From Maribellus maritimus (GTDB lineage: Bacteria; Bacteroidota; Bacteroidia; Bacteroidales; Prolixibacteraceae), in assembly GCF_022267315.1 (NCBI RefSeq), contig NZ_JAIKLE010000019.1:62001-126000 (forward strand): a stretch of 64,000 nt of DNA, read 5' to 3'. How positions within the stretch are numbered: position 1 is the stretch's first letter; the number at the start of each line of letters is the position of its first letter. The position numbers and the translations under genes are program-made. This document shows positions 7,221-15,946 of this stretch, one piece after another. Under the pieces are notes generated by a model, which ran no database searches, had not been told where the DNA came from, and worked only from the letters and a program-made list of their open reading frames with translations.

Positions 7221-8270
7221 CTAAGAATCTAATTTTGAAATCACCAACTTAAATTGAAAAACACGGTCTTCAGTAGCAATGTGTAAAAAGTATAAGCCAG
7301 ACCTTATGCCAATCGTTGATAATTTGTAATTACCAGTAATATTAAAACTAATTATCTTTTCACCGCTTAAATTATATACTGTTCCCTTGGCTGGGTTATT
7401 ATTAAACAATTCAATATTCAAATAATCTTTGGCTGGATTTGGATAAATCTTAATTTGTGGTTCGTTAATTACATGCGTTGAGGTTACAGTCCAAATTTCA
7501 TTCACATATTCAGGATGGTCTATGAATGGATTCCTGTTCCCTTGAAAGGAATAAACAACATTATTCCTATGAATTTCAAAACTATCCACTGGGTCTTCAA
7601 TATTCCACGCCAATAATGTTGAAAGTTTTCCCATATAACCTTTTCCATCTTCATTTAAATCAAATGTGTTTACTTGGTCAACCAGTTCAAGGTCTGGTTC
7701 ACCATTCTCTCCTTCATACCTAATAGCCATATAAAACAGCATTCTTGCTACATCTCCTTTGACTGCATCTCTGGGTTGCCAACTATCTGCATCTGAATAA
7801 CATTCTGTTGCACCATCTCCATCAATATAGAGTGAACCACCATTATCGAAGTCCTTATTATTTCTCGCACTATTAACAGTAATATCAGCAGGTCTGAGAT
7901 GATGTGCATCTGTTCCTGCACCCATTGTTGTACCAAAATCACCATGAGATTTTGCCCATACATGCTCTCTTGACCAACCATTACCATTATTATATTCTTG
8001 TGCTGCGTTAATTGACCAACCAGTATAAAAAAGAATTACATTCTCTGGGTTAGCTGTATCTCTGTCTGTTTCTTTTAATATATCCCATACGTCTGTTGAT
8101 GAAGATGTGTATGGGTATTCTGTGTGGTTTTTGATAATATCATATAATGCTGTTTTCAATTGTTCGCCAGATAGTCCGTTTGCTGAATCGTAATACCCAG
8201 ATGGAATCTGTGCTGAAACCAGTTTTGTAATAAAAAATAAGAAAAGGAATGACAGATATTTAAATTGCAT
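7221..8270 (-). CDS. Secreted endonuclease I family nuclease with T9SS sorting domain
   Basis: 349 residues. A signal peptide (KYLSFLFLFFITKLVSAQ) is followed by an endonuclease I domain (PF04231 family, as in EndA/Bsn), residues about 25-250, with the hallmark WSREHVWAKSHG and DAHHLRPADITVNSARNN motifs that bind the catalytic metal. The last 75 residues form a T9SS type A sorting domain (IKIYPNPAKDYLNIEL, ending with SGLYFLHI), so the protein should be exported through the type IX system and anchored or released. It faces the Shedu gene tail to tail. A secreted scavenging nuclease between intracellular defence genes is unexpected. Confidence 0.92.
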   Translation of the reverse strand: MQFKYLSFLFLFFITKLVSAQIPSGYYDSANGLSGEQLKTALYDIIKNHTEYPYTSSSTDVWDILKETDRDTANPENVILFYTGWSINAAQEYNNGNGWSREHVWAKSHGDFGTTMGAGTDAHHLRPADITVNSARNNKDFDNGGSLYIDGDGATECYSDADSWQPRDAVKGDVARMLFYMAIRYEGENGEPDLELVDQVNTFDLNEDGKGYMGKLSTLLAWNIEDPVDSFEIHRNNVVYSFQGNRNPFIDHPEYVNEIWTVTSTHVINEPQIKIYPNPAKDYLNIELFNNNPAKGTVYNLSGEKIISFNITGNYKLSTIGIRSGLYFLHIATEDRVFQFKLVISKLDS

Positions 8271-8299
8271 ATTTTTACTTATAATTCAAGTGATTCATA

Positions 8300-8440
8300 C
8301 TACTTAATATATAAATCCAACTTTTTTTCATCTTTCATCGGCTCAATCTTTTCAACAATAATACTGTCTCGAAAGTACCAAAGTTCGAAAAACACATCTT
8401 CCAGTATATATAGCTTGATATTATAGTTGTCAAACTCCAT
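8300..8440 (-). CDS. Small hypothetical protein or gene fragment
   Basis: A 46-residue frame starting at ATG 8440, with sequence MEFDNYNIKLYILEDVFFEL at the start and a KDEKKLDLYIK end. The reading frame stays open about 12 codons upstream of the ATG, to a TAA near 8477, so it may be the tail of a longer decayed gene. The pattern (D/E-D-F-F-x-E-x-W/Y-Y followed by K-L-D-x-Y) resembles small proteins found on Bacteroidota mobile elements. Function unknown. Confidence 0.45.
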   Translation of the reverse strand: MEFDNYNIKLYILEDVFFELWYFRDSIIVEKIEPMKDEKKLDLYIK

Positions 8441-8525
8441 ATATGGATTTAACAAGCTTTGCAGCCTGACTTTTTTTACTTAAAAACTTGCTTTTGCCTT
8501 AGAATAGTGTTAAAAATGACTTTAT

Positions 8526-10337
8526 TTAAAATTCAATTCCAAATAAAGTCCCAGAAACATCATTATCATGCAATTTCAATACAATTTCACTATCACTGAA
8601 CTCTTGAATTTGATTTGAAATATCTAATGGTAAATCTGATTTTATTGCCGAAAGAATATATTGAATTTTATATTTCTTAGTAATATCATGAATGAGTTCT
8701 AATAGTCTGGTTTTTATGCCATTATCTTGCTGAGATAAAACGTCATCATGATATACAAATCTGAAATATGATTCTTTATTGTATGCACACAAAATAGCTA
8801 AATCAAAGGTAACACATAATAGTTTCATATAGGTATTACCTTCGTCTTTTGCAGTGTCTATATTCTTATTATTTTTTGATTTTACTTTTGGAGGTATAAA
8901 ATCTACGTTATTCTTTGAATTAATATTCCATGAAAGAACAGCATTTTCATTCATAACATGTTTGTAAAACTTGGAGAACAATGCTCTTATTTCATTGTAT
9001 TTTTGATTTTTATCAGTTGTTTGATGAATTTTTTTAAGTTCACTAATTGTTGATTTAATATCGTTTTGAAGTTTCTCTATTTCATTTTCTTTTTTGATTA
9101 TCAAATCAATTACATTAATTTTTTCTTGGAATTTTAAAAGTTGACCTTCCACCTTAACCAAATCCTTTTGGCATTTTTTAAATTTTGTGAAAGTATCACT
9201 ATCTGTGAGATGATTTAAAAGTCCAACTCGTTCAAGATGTAAGTCTTCTAAATTCGAATTTATTTCTTGGAGTTCATTTTCTTTTTCCTTTATTGTTGAT
9301 TTTAAGAGTTTATTTCTTTCTGTAGTTAACTTCTTATTAAAAGAAATTAAATCTTCATAGTCAGAGGTTAATTGTTCTGAAAAATAAATTGATGTTTCAT
9401 TAAATACTTTCTTAACCTTATTGATATCGAAAGAAAAATTGTTTTTTATCGAAGATTTAAGTTTTTCAAGTTCGTAATTTAATCTGTAAGATTCAGAATT
9501 TAGGTTTGAGATTTTATTTTCTATTTCATCTACACCTTTTTTGATTAAAGATTTATCTTGTCCATAAAAATTAAATCTATCGATTTGTTCTTCAACCTCT
9601 TTAAATTCATTCTCTACGATAGCTCGTTCTGCTATTATTTCATCCCTATCTTCAACTTTAACCGAATAATCATTTTTATAGGAGCTAATCAATGAACTTA
9701 TTTCTTCAATTTTAGAATCATTTTCATATTTTAATCGAAGCAATTCACCTTTAAATCCAAGCAAATCAAACATAAATGGTTTCCAATCAATATCTTTCCC
9801 TGCTGAAAACTTATTAAGTCTATAAACATCTTTAAAATCATCCTGTGTGCGAAGTGAATAGTTGATTGATTTTCGATAATTGTATGTTTTGTTGTGGAAG
9901 AAATCGAATGCAAGATAATCTGAGAGTATATCACGAGCCTTATCAATCGAGACATTTTCGTAGTCCCATTTTAAAGGAGGACGGTAATCTGTAGTTGTTT
10001 GATTTTGCAATGCAAATGAGATTTTTGTATTGGTTTCAATATTTCTCCTTATTGTCAAAAATTCATTCGAGTTTAAATATAATTCTAAATAGAATACATA
10101 ATTAATGAAGATGGATTTATCATTTTCTTTAATCTTTAGAAAAAAATGATTTTTGTTTATCTTCTTTAAAAGCATAAAATCTATAACCTCTGTAAGTTTC
10201 GTTTTTCCTAAATCATGAGAATTTTTCTTTTCTTCTAAGTTAGATTTAACATCAGCGTATATCACATTTAACTCATTTGTTTTAAATGTGATATCTTTAA
10301 AGTTCGTATTATTACAATATAACTTACTTAGTTGCAT
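8526..10337 (-). CDS. ABC-3C system ATPase, DUF2326 coiled-coil family
   Basis: 603 residues with the layout of SMC-like ABC ATPases: an N-terminal nucleotide-binding half with a family-style Walker A (SHDLGKTKL, Gly44-Lys45-Thr46), a long coiled coil (about residues 210-450, dominated by E, K, L, N) and a C-terminal half with a Walker B-like strand and acidic pair (RFVYHDDVL, Asp531-Asp532) and the conserved switch region. This is the DUF2326 family, the ATPase of ABC three-component systems, thought to sense invading DNA or assemble on it and license the nuclease partner. Its start overlaps the middle-component gene by 14 bases. Confidence 0.88.
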   Translation of the reverse strand: MQLSKLYCNNTNFKDITFKTNELNVIYADVKSNLEEKKNSHDLGKTKLTEVIDFMLLKKINKNHFFLKIKENDKSIFINYVFYLELYLNSNEFLTIRRNIETNTKISFALQNQTTTDYRPPLKWDYENVSIDKARDILSDYLAFDFFHNKTYNYRKSINYSLRTQDDFKDVYRLNKFSAGKDIDWKPFMFDLLGFKGELLRLKYENDSKIEEISSLISSYKNDYSVKVEDRDEIIAERAIVENEFKEVEEQIDRFNFYGQDKSLIKKGVDEIENKISNLNSESYRLNYELEKLKSSIKNNFSFDINKVKKVFNETSIYFSEQLTSDYEDLISFNKKLTTERNKLLKSTIKEKENELQEINSNLEDLHLERVGLLNHLTDSDTFTKFKKCQKDLVKVEGQLLKFQEKINVIDLIIKKENEIEKLQNDIKSTISELKKIHQTTDKNQKYNEIRALFSKFYKHVMNENAVLSWNINSKNNVDFIPPKVKSKNNKNIDTAKDEGNTYMKLLCVTFDLAILCAYNKESYFRFVYHDDVLSQQDNGIKTRLLELIHDITKKYKIQYILSAIKSDLPLDISNQIQEFSDSEIVLKLHDNDVSGTLFGIEF

Positions 10338-10584
10338 GGTATTTAAAAGAATCTGTTAATTCTTCATATTTAAGTTTACCTAATAGATAAAGAAAATTCA
10401 AAGCATACGGATAATTCTCTTTAGCTTCAACTCCCAATTCATCTACTACTTTTTTCAGTAATTCATCATAGTCAATATCATAGAAAGCATTTAATTGTTT
10501 TAAAATAAATGCACTAATATTTATGACTGATATGTCAGGATTGATATGTCTATCTGGTTTTATCATTTTTTGCCAATCAAGCAT
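10324..10584 (-). CDS. ABC-3C system middle component
   Basis: An 86-residue protein starting MLDWQKMIKPDRHINPDISV. The short length, mostly helical composition (ISAFILKQLNAFYDIDYDEL, then NFLYLLGKLKYEE) and position between the nuclease and the DUF2326 ATPase fit the small middle component (MC6-like type) of ABC-3C systems, which bridges ATPase and effector. Both of its ends overlap neighbours (22 bases upstream, 14 bases downstream), so the three proteins are translationally coupled. The assignment leans heavily on context. Confidence 0.8.
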   Translation of the reverse strand: MLDWQKMIKPDRHINPDISVINISAFILKQLNAFYDIDYDELLKKVVDELGVEAKENYPYALNFLYLLGKLKYEELTDSFKYHATK

Positions 10585-11504
10585 TCATAATACATATAGT
10601 GCAAAAACGTTGTTACGTGCCTTTTACTTCCTTTTAGAGTAGTTGAACCATCACAAATCAATTTATAAATAAATAGGAATATTTCTTCAAACAAATCAAA
10701 ATTATCCCTTTTTAAAAAAATAATTTGATTTAGTTCATGTGCTGTGTCAAAATAATAATCTTTCAAATCTTCATTAACTGGATTACTAAGAAATTGCCCT
10801 ATTTTATCGAAATCCATTAAAGATTCACCAACAATGTGTTCATGAAAGTATTCTTCACTAAGTCTATTTTTACTGTTTTTTTCCTTTTTATCAATAAAAG
10901 TAAAATCTTGTTTTAGCTTATTAACTTCATTTTTGATATCGTCTTTGATTTCGGGTAGTTGCTCCCTAAAAGCTAAAATAATCTCTTTGATTTCTTCATC
11001 AGAAAAATCAAATGAAATGTGATTTAAATCCAGCCTGTATAGTTTAACGATATCTTTATTTGAATTTAAAAATTGATTGTTGATTACTTCTTTTCCGATA
11101 ATTACGCAATTTTTGATTCCAGTCTCGGTAATAATTTTATTAAGTAATCTTTCACCTTTAATACCACTATATTTTCGATTTGTAAACAATAAATAGTTAT
11201 CAATCTCACCATTTGCTTTTAATTTTTTGATTTTGAGGATTTCATCTTCAACGATTTTTTCAAACTCATTATCAGAACAAGAAGCAACTGGATTCTCGGT
11301 ATGTTTGGCTTGAATTATAAATTTTCCCGACCAGCTATCTTTTGTAGAAGGATAATTTTGGGCAGTCCCAACAAATTTTCCATCCCGACCTCCATCTTTA
11401 CCTTTTGAAAATTCAATAACACCTGTTCCCAGAACATTCTGACAGATAGTGTTTACCATCTTCTCAAATTCGTTGTCATTGATATTTTCTAATCTATAAT
11501 CCAT
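10563..11504 (-). CDS. ABC-3C system effector: Mrr-like nuclease with C-terminal ABC-3C domain
   Basis: 313 residues. The N-terminal 160 form a Mrr-like PD-(D/E)xK nuclease: a first helix with Glu13 (NEFEKMV), Asp41 in KGKDGGRDGKF and Gln65-x-Lys67 in GKFIIQAKH, the DxxxQxK variant typical of Mrr. The C-terminal 150 residues are a helical domain of the kind that couples effectors to the ABC-3C complex. It is the first gene of the three-gene operon. Family knowledge says such effectors degrade invading DNA when the ATPase is triggered. All putative catalytic residues are present. Confidence 0.87.
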   Translation of the reverse strand: MDYRLENINDNEFEKMVNTICQNVLGTGVIEFSKGKDGGRDGKFVGTAQNYPSTKDSWSGKFIIQAKHTENPVASCSDNEFEKIVEDEILKIKKLKANGEIDNYLLFTNRKYSGIKGERLLNKIITETGIKNCVIIGKEVINNQFLNSNKDIVKLYRLDLNHISFDFSDEEIKEIILAFREQLPEIKDDIKNEVNKLKQDFTFIDKKEKNSKNRLSEEYFHEHIVGESLMDFDKIGQFLSNPVNEDLKDYYFDTAHELNQIIFLKRDNFDLFEEIFLFIYKLICDGSTTLKGSKRHVTTFLHYMYYECLIGKK

Positions 11505-11580
11505 AAGACAAAACTAATATTTTAAGTCTTTATTTCTCAATATTCTATTAGATACTTCGGTCTCACTGTCTAAAAGATTT

Positions 11581-13221
11581 TTATTGCTTAACAACTTCAA
11601 TCATTTCTGTTTTTACCAAACGATTATTCGAAACTTCATAACTATAAATGGGAAATCCTCTAACCGTGTAAAAGTTATATGTATTAAAAAGTGTTGTGAT
11701 AGTTACTTTTATTAGTCTCTTATAATGTTTTAAAGGGATGATAGTTTTTAAAGGTGCAAAATCATCTATATTAATATTCTTGACAAGAATAGATTTAATC
11801 AATGACTTGGTATAATAACTATACAGTTCTTTGTCAACGAGTAAATGGCTATCAGTCGCTTCTATATTAAATTTTTTAAGATTGTCCTTCAGTGTTTTAT
11901 AAATTTCTTCATCCTTGGATTTTGATGTTATTTCGGTTTCTTGGATAAGTAATTTATTTAGCTGTATTTGACATTTATCAATTGCTGTTTCTATAATTTG
12001 TTTCCTTTGTTTATATTCATCAATTGGTAAGTCGAGTTCAATTGCTTTTGTATTAAGGTTATAAAGTCTTTTATTTAATGCTTTAATCTCATTTCGTTCA
12101 ATTGAAATACTTTGACGTAATTCAGTAACTGCTTGTTTTTTATCTGCACCTGACGCTATTATAATATTATCAAGTTGTGTAGTATTACTAAATTTTAATA
12201 AGTCTGATATGATTGCGTTATATGTCAATGAATTCATCAGATTAATATTTATTGCACTGTTGTTACATGATTGTTTTAACTGCCCTGTTACGACTTTTCT
12301 ATTGCTCATGCACTTATAGGCAAAATCTCGTTTATTCTTTCTGGCATGTTGATAGTAAGGTAGACCACACTTCCCGCATTTAATTAGCCCAGACAGATAA
12401 TTAATATATATTGCTTTATCCTTATTTAGATTTGAGTTGTTTTTAAAAATTTGTTGAACCTTCAAATATTCAGATTGTGTAACAATTGGTGGTATATCAA
12501 CAGTTCCAAAGTTGTATTGGCGTTTACCGAAATACATGGTATTGTGCAATATGTCACGAATTTGAACGTCTGACCATTTTCTATTTTTTTTTGTTGGAAT
12601 ATTTTCAGCGTTTAGTGTTTTTGCAATGTAAGGAGAAGATTTGCCATCAATGAATAATTTATAAATCTTCTTTACTACTTGTGCTTCATCATCATGAATT
12701 ACAAGCATTTTGTTTCTATTGGTATAACCATAGGGTGCTAATGAAAAAGAACCACCATCTTTTAAATGATTATTTAATCCTCTTTTACTTCTGGCTATTA
12801 TCATGTTTCGTTCATATTGGGCGACACTTCCCATTATGCCAAGAATCATCGTTGCGGTTTGATTTTCACTTTTATCGTCATTAAGTGTATTTAAATTTTC
12901 CTTTTTTGCATAAATATTAATTCCTTTTGCAGTGAAGTGTTCAATGATTTTAAGTGTTTCTAAAAGTCCCCTTCTGGATAATCGGCTAACTTCCCAAACT
13001 AAAATATTTTCAACTTTGTTTTCATCACAAAATTGAACCAATTCTTCAAAAGCATTTCTATCAGCCGTTTTTGTTGTACCAGATATTTTTTCATCAAAAA
13101 CATCCAGAATCTCATACTCCATATAATCAGCATGTCTTTTTAGGTCGGCTATTGCAGATTCATTCGATTGATGTTCAGAGCTAACACGACTGTAAATTAC
13201 ACAGCTTTTGGGTTTCTTCAT
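11581..13221 (-). CDS. Large serine recombinase
   Basis: 546 residues in the usual order for large serine integrases. A resolvase catalytic domain has Ser11 in VIYSRVSSEHQ, and WEVSRLSRRG and QYERNMIIARSKRG motifs. The recombinase domain spans about residues 165-260. A zinc ribbon has CGKCG and two later cysteines (YKCMSN, QSC). A coiled coil is followed by a C-terminal basic region. Such enzymes integrate and excise mobile elements at short att sites, usually with their gene next to one end. Here it is the last gene before chromosomal backbone, which fits. A perfect inverted repeat lies 20 bases upstream of its start. Confidence 0.93.
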   Translation of the reverse strand: MKKPKSCVIYSRVSSEHQSNESAIADLKRHADYMEYEILDVFDEKISGTTKTADRNAFEELVQFCDENKVENILVWEVSRLSRRGLLETLKIIEHFTAKGINIYAKKENLNTLNDDKSENQTATMILGIMGSVAQYERNMIIARSKRGLNNHLKDGGSFSLAPYGYTNRNKMLVIHDDEAQVVKKIYKLFIDGKSSPYIAKTLNAENIPTKKNRKWSDVQIRDILHNTMYFGKRQYNFGTVDIPPIVTQSEYLKVQQIFKNNSNLNKDKAIYINYLSGLIKCGKCGLPYYQHARKNKRDFAYKCMSNRKVVTGQLKQSCNNSAININLMNSLTYNAIISDLLKFSNTTQLDNIIIASGADKKQAVTELRQSISIERNEIKALNKRLYNLNTKAIELDLPIDEYKQRKQIIETAIDKCQIQLNKLLIQETEITSKSKDEEIYKTLKDNLKKFNIEATDSHLLVDKELYSYYTKSLIKSILVKNINIDDFAPLKTIIPLKHYKRLIKVTITTLFNTYNFYTVRGFPIYSYEVSNNRLVKTEMIEVVKQ

Positions 13222-13240
13222 AAGTGTGTGGCTTATTATT

Positions 13241-13260
13241 ATCTTTATACATGTAAAGAT
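13241..13260. repeat. Palindrome upstream of the serine recombinase
   Basis: ATCTTTA at 13241-13247 and TAAAGAT at 13254-13260, a perfect 7-base inverted repeat around TACATG. It lies 20 bases upstream of the recombinase start and near the presumed right end of the element, so it could be an operator or part of the attachment site. No core duplication can be tested because the left end is outside the window. Confidence 0.4.
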
Positions 13261-13319
13261 ACAAGAATGTCCTCATATAAAAAAAGTATTTCTGAGGAGA
13301 TGGTATGATGTGGGTTTAA

Positions 13320-13579
13320 TTTTACTCGCCGTAATGCGCCCCTGAAAATATCGATTCGGAAGCACCTGTTTTTCGGACAACTTTATATTGGAATCCCAGC
13401 AGAATTTTGGTAAATAGCAAAGCTGACCTTTCTTTTTTTATCTGCGACGATAATGCGAGGTACAAAATTCTTGTGGAAGGAGTTACCAAAAAGGAAAGAT
13501 TTGTTTGGGTAGCGGCATGTTTGAAGTAAGTGTTGATTTTGAAGAGCGAGGCGATAGCTTTTCGTCGTCCTCTAAATAA
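13320..13579 (+). pseudogene. 3' end of a broken MG2/plug-domain-like protein gene
   Basis: On the plus strand the frame from 13320 reads FYSP, a stop, then APENIDSEAPVFRTTLYWNP and DNARYKILVEGVTKK. This is the conserved tail of large Bacteroidota proteins with carboxypeptidase-like, MG2 and TonB-plug domains, which typically end F-R-T-T-x-Y-W-N-P then v-E-G-i. At 13493-13495 one G seems to be missing: adding it restores KKGKICLGSGMFEV, and the protein then runs to a TAA at 13577-13579. The gene lacks everything upstream and carries at least one stop and one frameshift. A 93-codon frame on the other strand over the same bases looks accidental. Confidence 0.6.
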
Positions 13580-13612
13580 AATTGTAGCTTGTCTGAGTAC
13601 CATTTCACTACT

Positions 13613-14158
13613 TTAGCTATCGTCACTACTAACGAAGGACTGGGAAGGTATTTCGTTTACGTAATTATTTACTATTGAATCTTTGTATTGCTCGAAAATT
13701 TTTTTCTGGTAATCATTTAGCATAGGATAATGATATTTATAATAATAGAAATATCTTCCCTTTATAAAAATGGCGTCTTTTGCTGGAGAATACCGATTTT
13801 CAGAATGTTTGAAAGAATACAACAGTCTTTTGCTTTCGTTATATGCGAATACATAAGTTGTATCTCCAATATTTATTTTTTCTTGGTAGTCATTAAAAAG
13901 AACCTCTCCTTTTTTCAAAACAGAATTATCCTTTATCATACACGCAAAAAACAATAGTTTATTTGAATCAACAGAAAGAAGTGTGTAGTCTCTAAATGTT
14001 TTAAAATTAGCGATGTTAGCCACTTTTAAACTATCTAAATGATATTGAGGATATTTTCTTTCGAATTCTGTAAAAATCTTTCTCTTATTACTACAGTATG
14101 ACGTTGTCAGAGCTATAAAAGTGATAAATATTGTTTTAATCCAATATGATTTTTTCAT
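13613..14158 (-). CDS. Hypothetical lipoprotein
   Basis: 181 residues. The N-terminus (KKSYWIKTIFITFIALTTSYC) reads as a lipoprotein signal with the modified Cys at about residue 22, so it is probably an envelope lipoprotein. The rest is rich in Tyr and Lys and unlike any family I know. It lies between the broken gene and comM and may be a native chromosomal gene or part of the same disturbed region. Confidence 0.6.
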   Translation of the reverse strand: MKKSYWIKTIFITFIALTTSYCSNKRKIFTEFERKYPQYHLDSLKVANIANFKTFRDYTLLSVDSNKLLFFACMIKDNSVLKKGEVLFNDYQEKINIGDTTYVFAYNESKRLLYSFKHSENRYSPAKDAIFIKGRYFYYYKYHYPMLNDYQKKIFEQYKDSIVNNYVNEIPSQSFVSSDDS

Positions 14159-14262
14159 AGTTTTTATTACTGTAATCAGATATTCTGACCTGACTTCATT
14201 ATTTTCTCTGCATACTTATTTATGTCAATTCTGCCAACTGCGACTGTTCCCTGTCCACTTTC

Positions 14263-15801
14263 TTATCCTCCCCAGTTCTCCCGGTCCAAACTGCGATAGT
14301 GAATGGCTTCCGAAAGATGATGTGCCTGAACATTTTCTTCACTTTCCAGGTCGGCGATGGTGCGGGCTACCTTTAAAATGCGGTCGTAGGCGCGGGCAGA
14401 AAGTCCCAGCCGGTCCATCGCATTTTTGATGAGTTCGTTGCCGGCTTCATCCAACAATACAAATTTTCGTATCAGTTTTGAATTCATTTGGGCGTTGGCG
14501 TAAACCCCTTTATGTTCAGCAAAACGTTCTTCCTGAATCTTTCTTGCCTGAAGTACTCTTTCGCGCACCTGTTCACTTGTTTCTGAAGATTCCATTTCCG
14601 ACAGTTTTTTGAATGGAACCGGAACCACTTCAAGGTGGATATCAATTCTGTCGAGTAGTGGGCCTGAAATTTTATTTAGATATTTTTGAACGACCCCTGG
14701 TGCACAAACACAATCCTTTGAAGGGTGGTTATAATATCCGCACGGGCACGGATTCATAGAAGCAACCAGCATAAAACTTGCCGGATATTCCACAGAGAAT
14801 TTTGCCCGTGAAATGGTAATGTTCCGATCTTCCAGCGGCTGGCGCATCACTTCGAGAACAGTACGTTTAAATTCAGGCAATTCATCCAAAAATAAAACCC
14901 CGTTGTGCGAAAGTGAAATTTCTCCGGGCTGTGGATAATTGCCGCCACCGACTAAAGCAACATCACTGATGGTGTGATGCGGACTGCGAAAAGGCCGCTG
15001 TGTCATCAGTGAGGTCTCTTTATCAATTTTTCCTACAACTGAGTGGATTTTGGTAGTTTCCAGTGCTTCTTTCAAAGTAAAGGGTGGTAAAATGGTTGGA
15101 ATTCGTTTTGCCAGCATGGTTTTTCCCGAACCCGGAGGGCCAACTAAAATTATATTGTGGCTTCCTGCCGCAGCTATTTCAAGTGCGCGTTTTACATTCT
15201 CCTGGCCTTTTACATCCGAAAAATCGAGCGGATTGTTGTTTACACGCGCATAAAATTCGGCCCGTGTATCTACAATGGTTTGTTCCAAGTTTCCTTCATC
15301 GTTTAGAAAGTCTATTACTTCTTTGATGTTTTCAGCGCCAAAAACTTTAAGTTTATCTACTACCGCTGCCTCGCGAGCATTTTGTTTTGGGAGGACAAAA
15401 CCTTCAAACCCCTCGGCTCTCGCGTTTATTGCGATAGGTAAAACGCCTTTTACAGGTTGCAGGGTTCCGTCAAGTGAAAGTTCGCCCATTAATACATAGC
15501 TGCTGAGTTTGTTGGCATTTATTTGTTGTGATGCCGCTAAGATGCCGGCAGCAAGTGGTAAATCGTAAGCTGAACCTTCTTTACGGATATCGGCCGGCGC
15601 CATGTTAATAATAATTTTGTAACGCGGCCATTTGTACCCGTTTAGCCGCAGAGCCGACTCAATACGTTGCTGGCTTTCTTTTACAGCATTGTCGGGTAAG
15701 CCAACCAGCATAAATTTTATACCTTTTGTTACATCAACTTCAATGGTAATGGTTGTGGCGTCGATTCCAAAAACTGCGCTTCCGAAAGTTTTTACTAACA
15801 T
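14263..15801 (-). CDS. comM: YifB/ComM family Mg-chelatase-like AAA ATPase
   Basis: 512 residues, the normal family length. An N-terminal Lon-like S5 fold (LVKTFGSAVFGIDATTITIE) is followed by an AAA domain with Walker A VGPPGSGKTMLAKRIP and Walker B GVLFLDELPEF, then the four-Cys segment (NPCPCGYYNHPSKDC) and a C-terminal helical domain ending in YRSLDRENWGG. ComM is a hexameric helicase that promotes branch migration during natural transformation; in Bacteroidota its role is less tested. It stands alone in its own direction next to the element boundary. Confidence 0.95.
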   Translation of the reverse strand: MLVKTFGSAVFGIDATTITIEVDVTKGIKFMLVGLPDNAVKESQQRIESALRLNGYKWPRYKIIINMAPADIRKEGSAYDLPLAAGILAASQQINANKLSSYVLMGELSLDGTLQPVKGVLPIAINARAEGFEGFVLPKQNAREAAVVDKLKVFGAENIKEVIDFLNDEGNLEQTIVDTRAEFYARVNNNPLDFSDVKGQENVKRALEIAAAGSHNIILVGPPGSGKTMLAKRIPTILPPFTLKEALETTKIHSVVGKIDKETSLMTQRPFRSPHHTISDVALVGGGNYPQPGEISLSHNGVLFLDELPEFKRTVLEVMRQPLEDRNITISRAKFSVEYPASFMLVASMNPCPCGYYNHPSKDCVCAPGVVQKYLNKISGPLLDRIDIHLEVVPVPFKKLSEMESSETSEQVRERVLQARKIQEERFAEHKGVYANAQMNSKLIRKFVLLDEAGNELIKNAMDRLGLSARAYDRILKVARTIADLESEENVQAHHLSEAIHYRSLDRENWGG

Positions 15802-15946
15802 AGAAACCGGGGATTTTTTGTTTCTTTTAAAAATAGAGAAATTAATTGAAAAGAAAAAGGACGTTATTGGATTGGGATTTTCCTTTTTTGTTGGCTCAAC
15901 AACAGGATAAACTCTACAAATTAGCGTTCAATTGTCGGGTAAATTG

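Noticed and set aside
13322-13603. 93-codon minus-strand frame
   Set aside because: It overlies the plus-strand gene tail with recognisable FRTTLYWNP and ILVEGV segments; its own residues match nothing and look like antisense translation.
14121-14429. Plus-strand frame of 102 codons over the end of comM
   Set aside because: It is antisense to well conserved ComM residues and has no recognisable domain.
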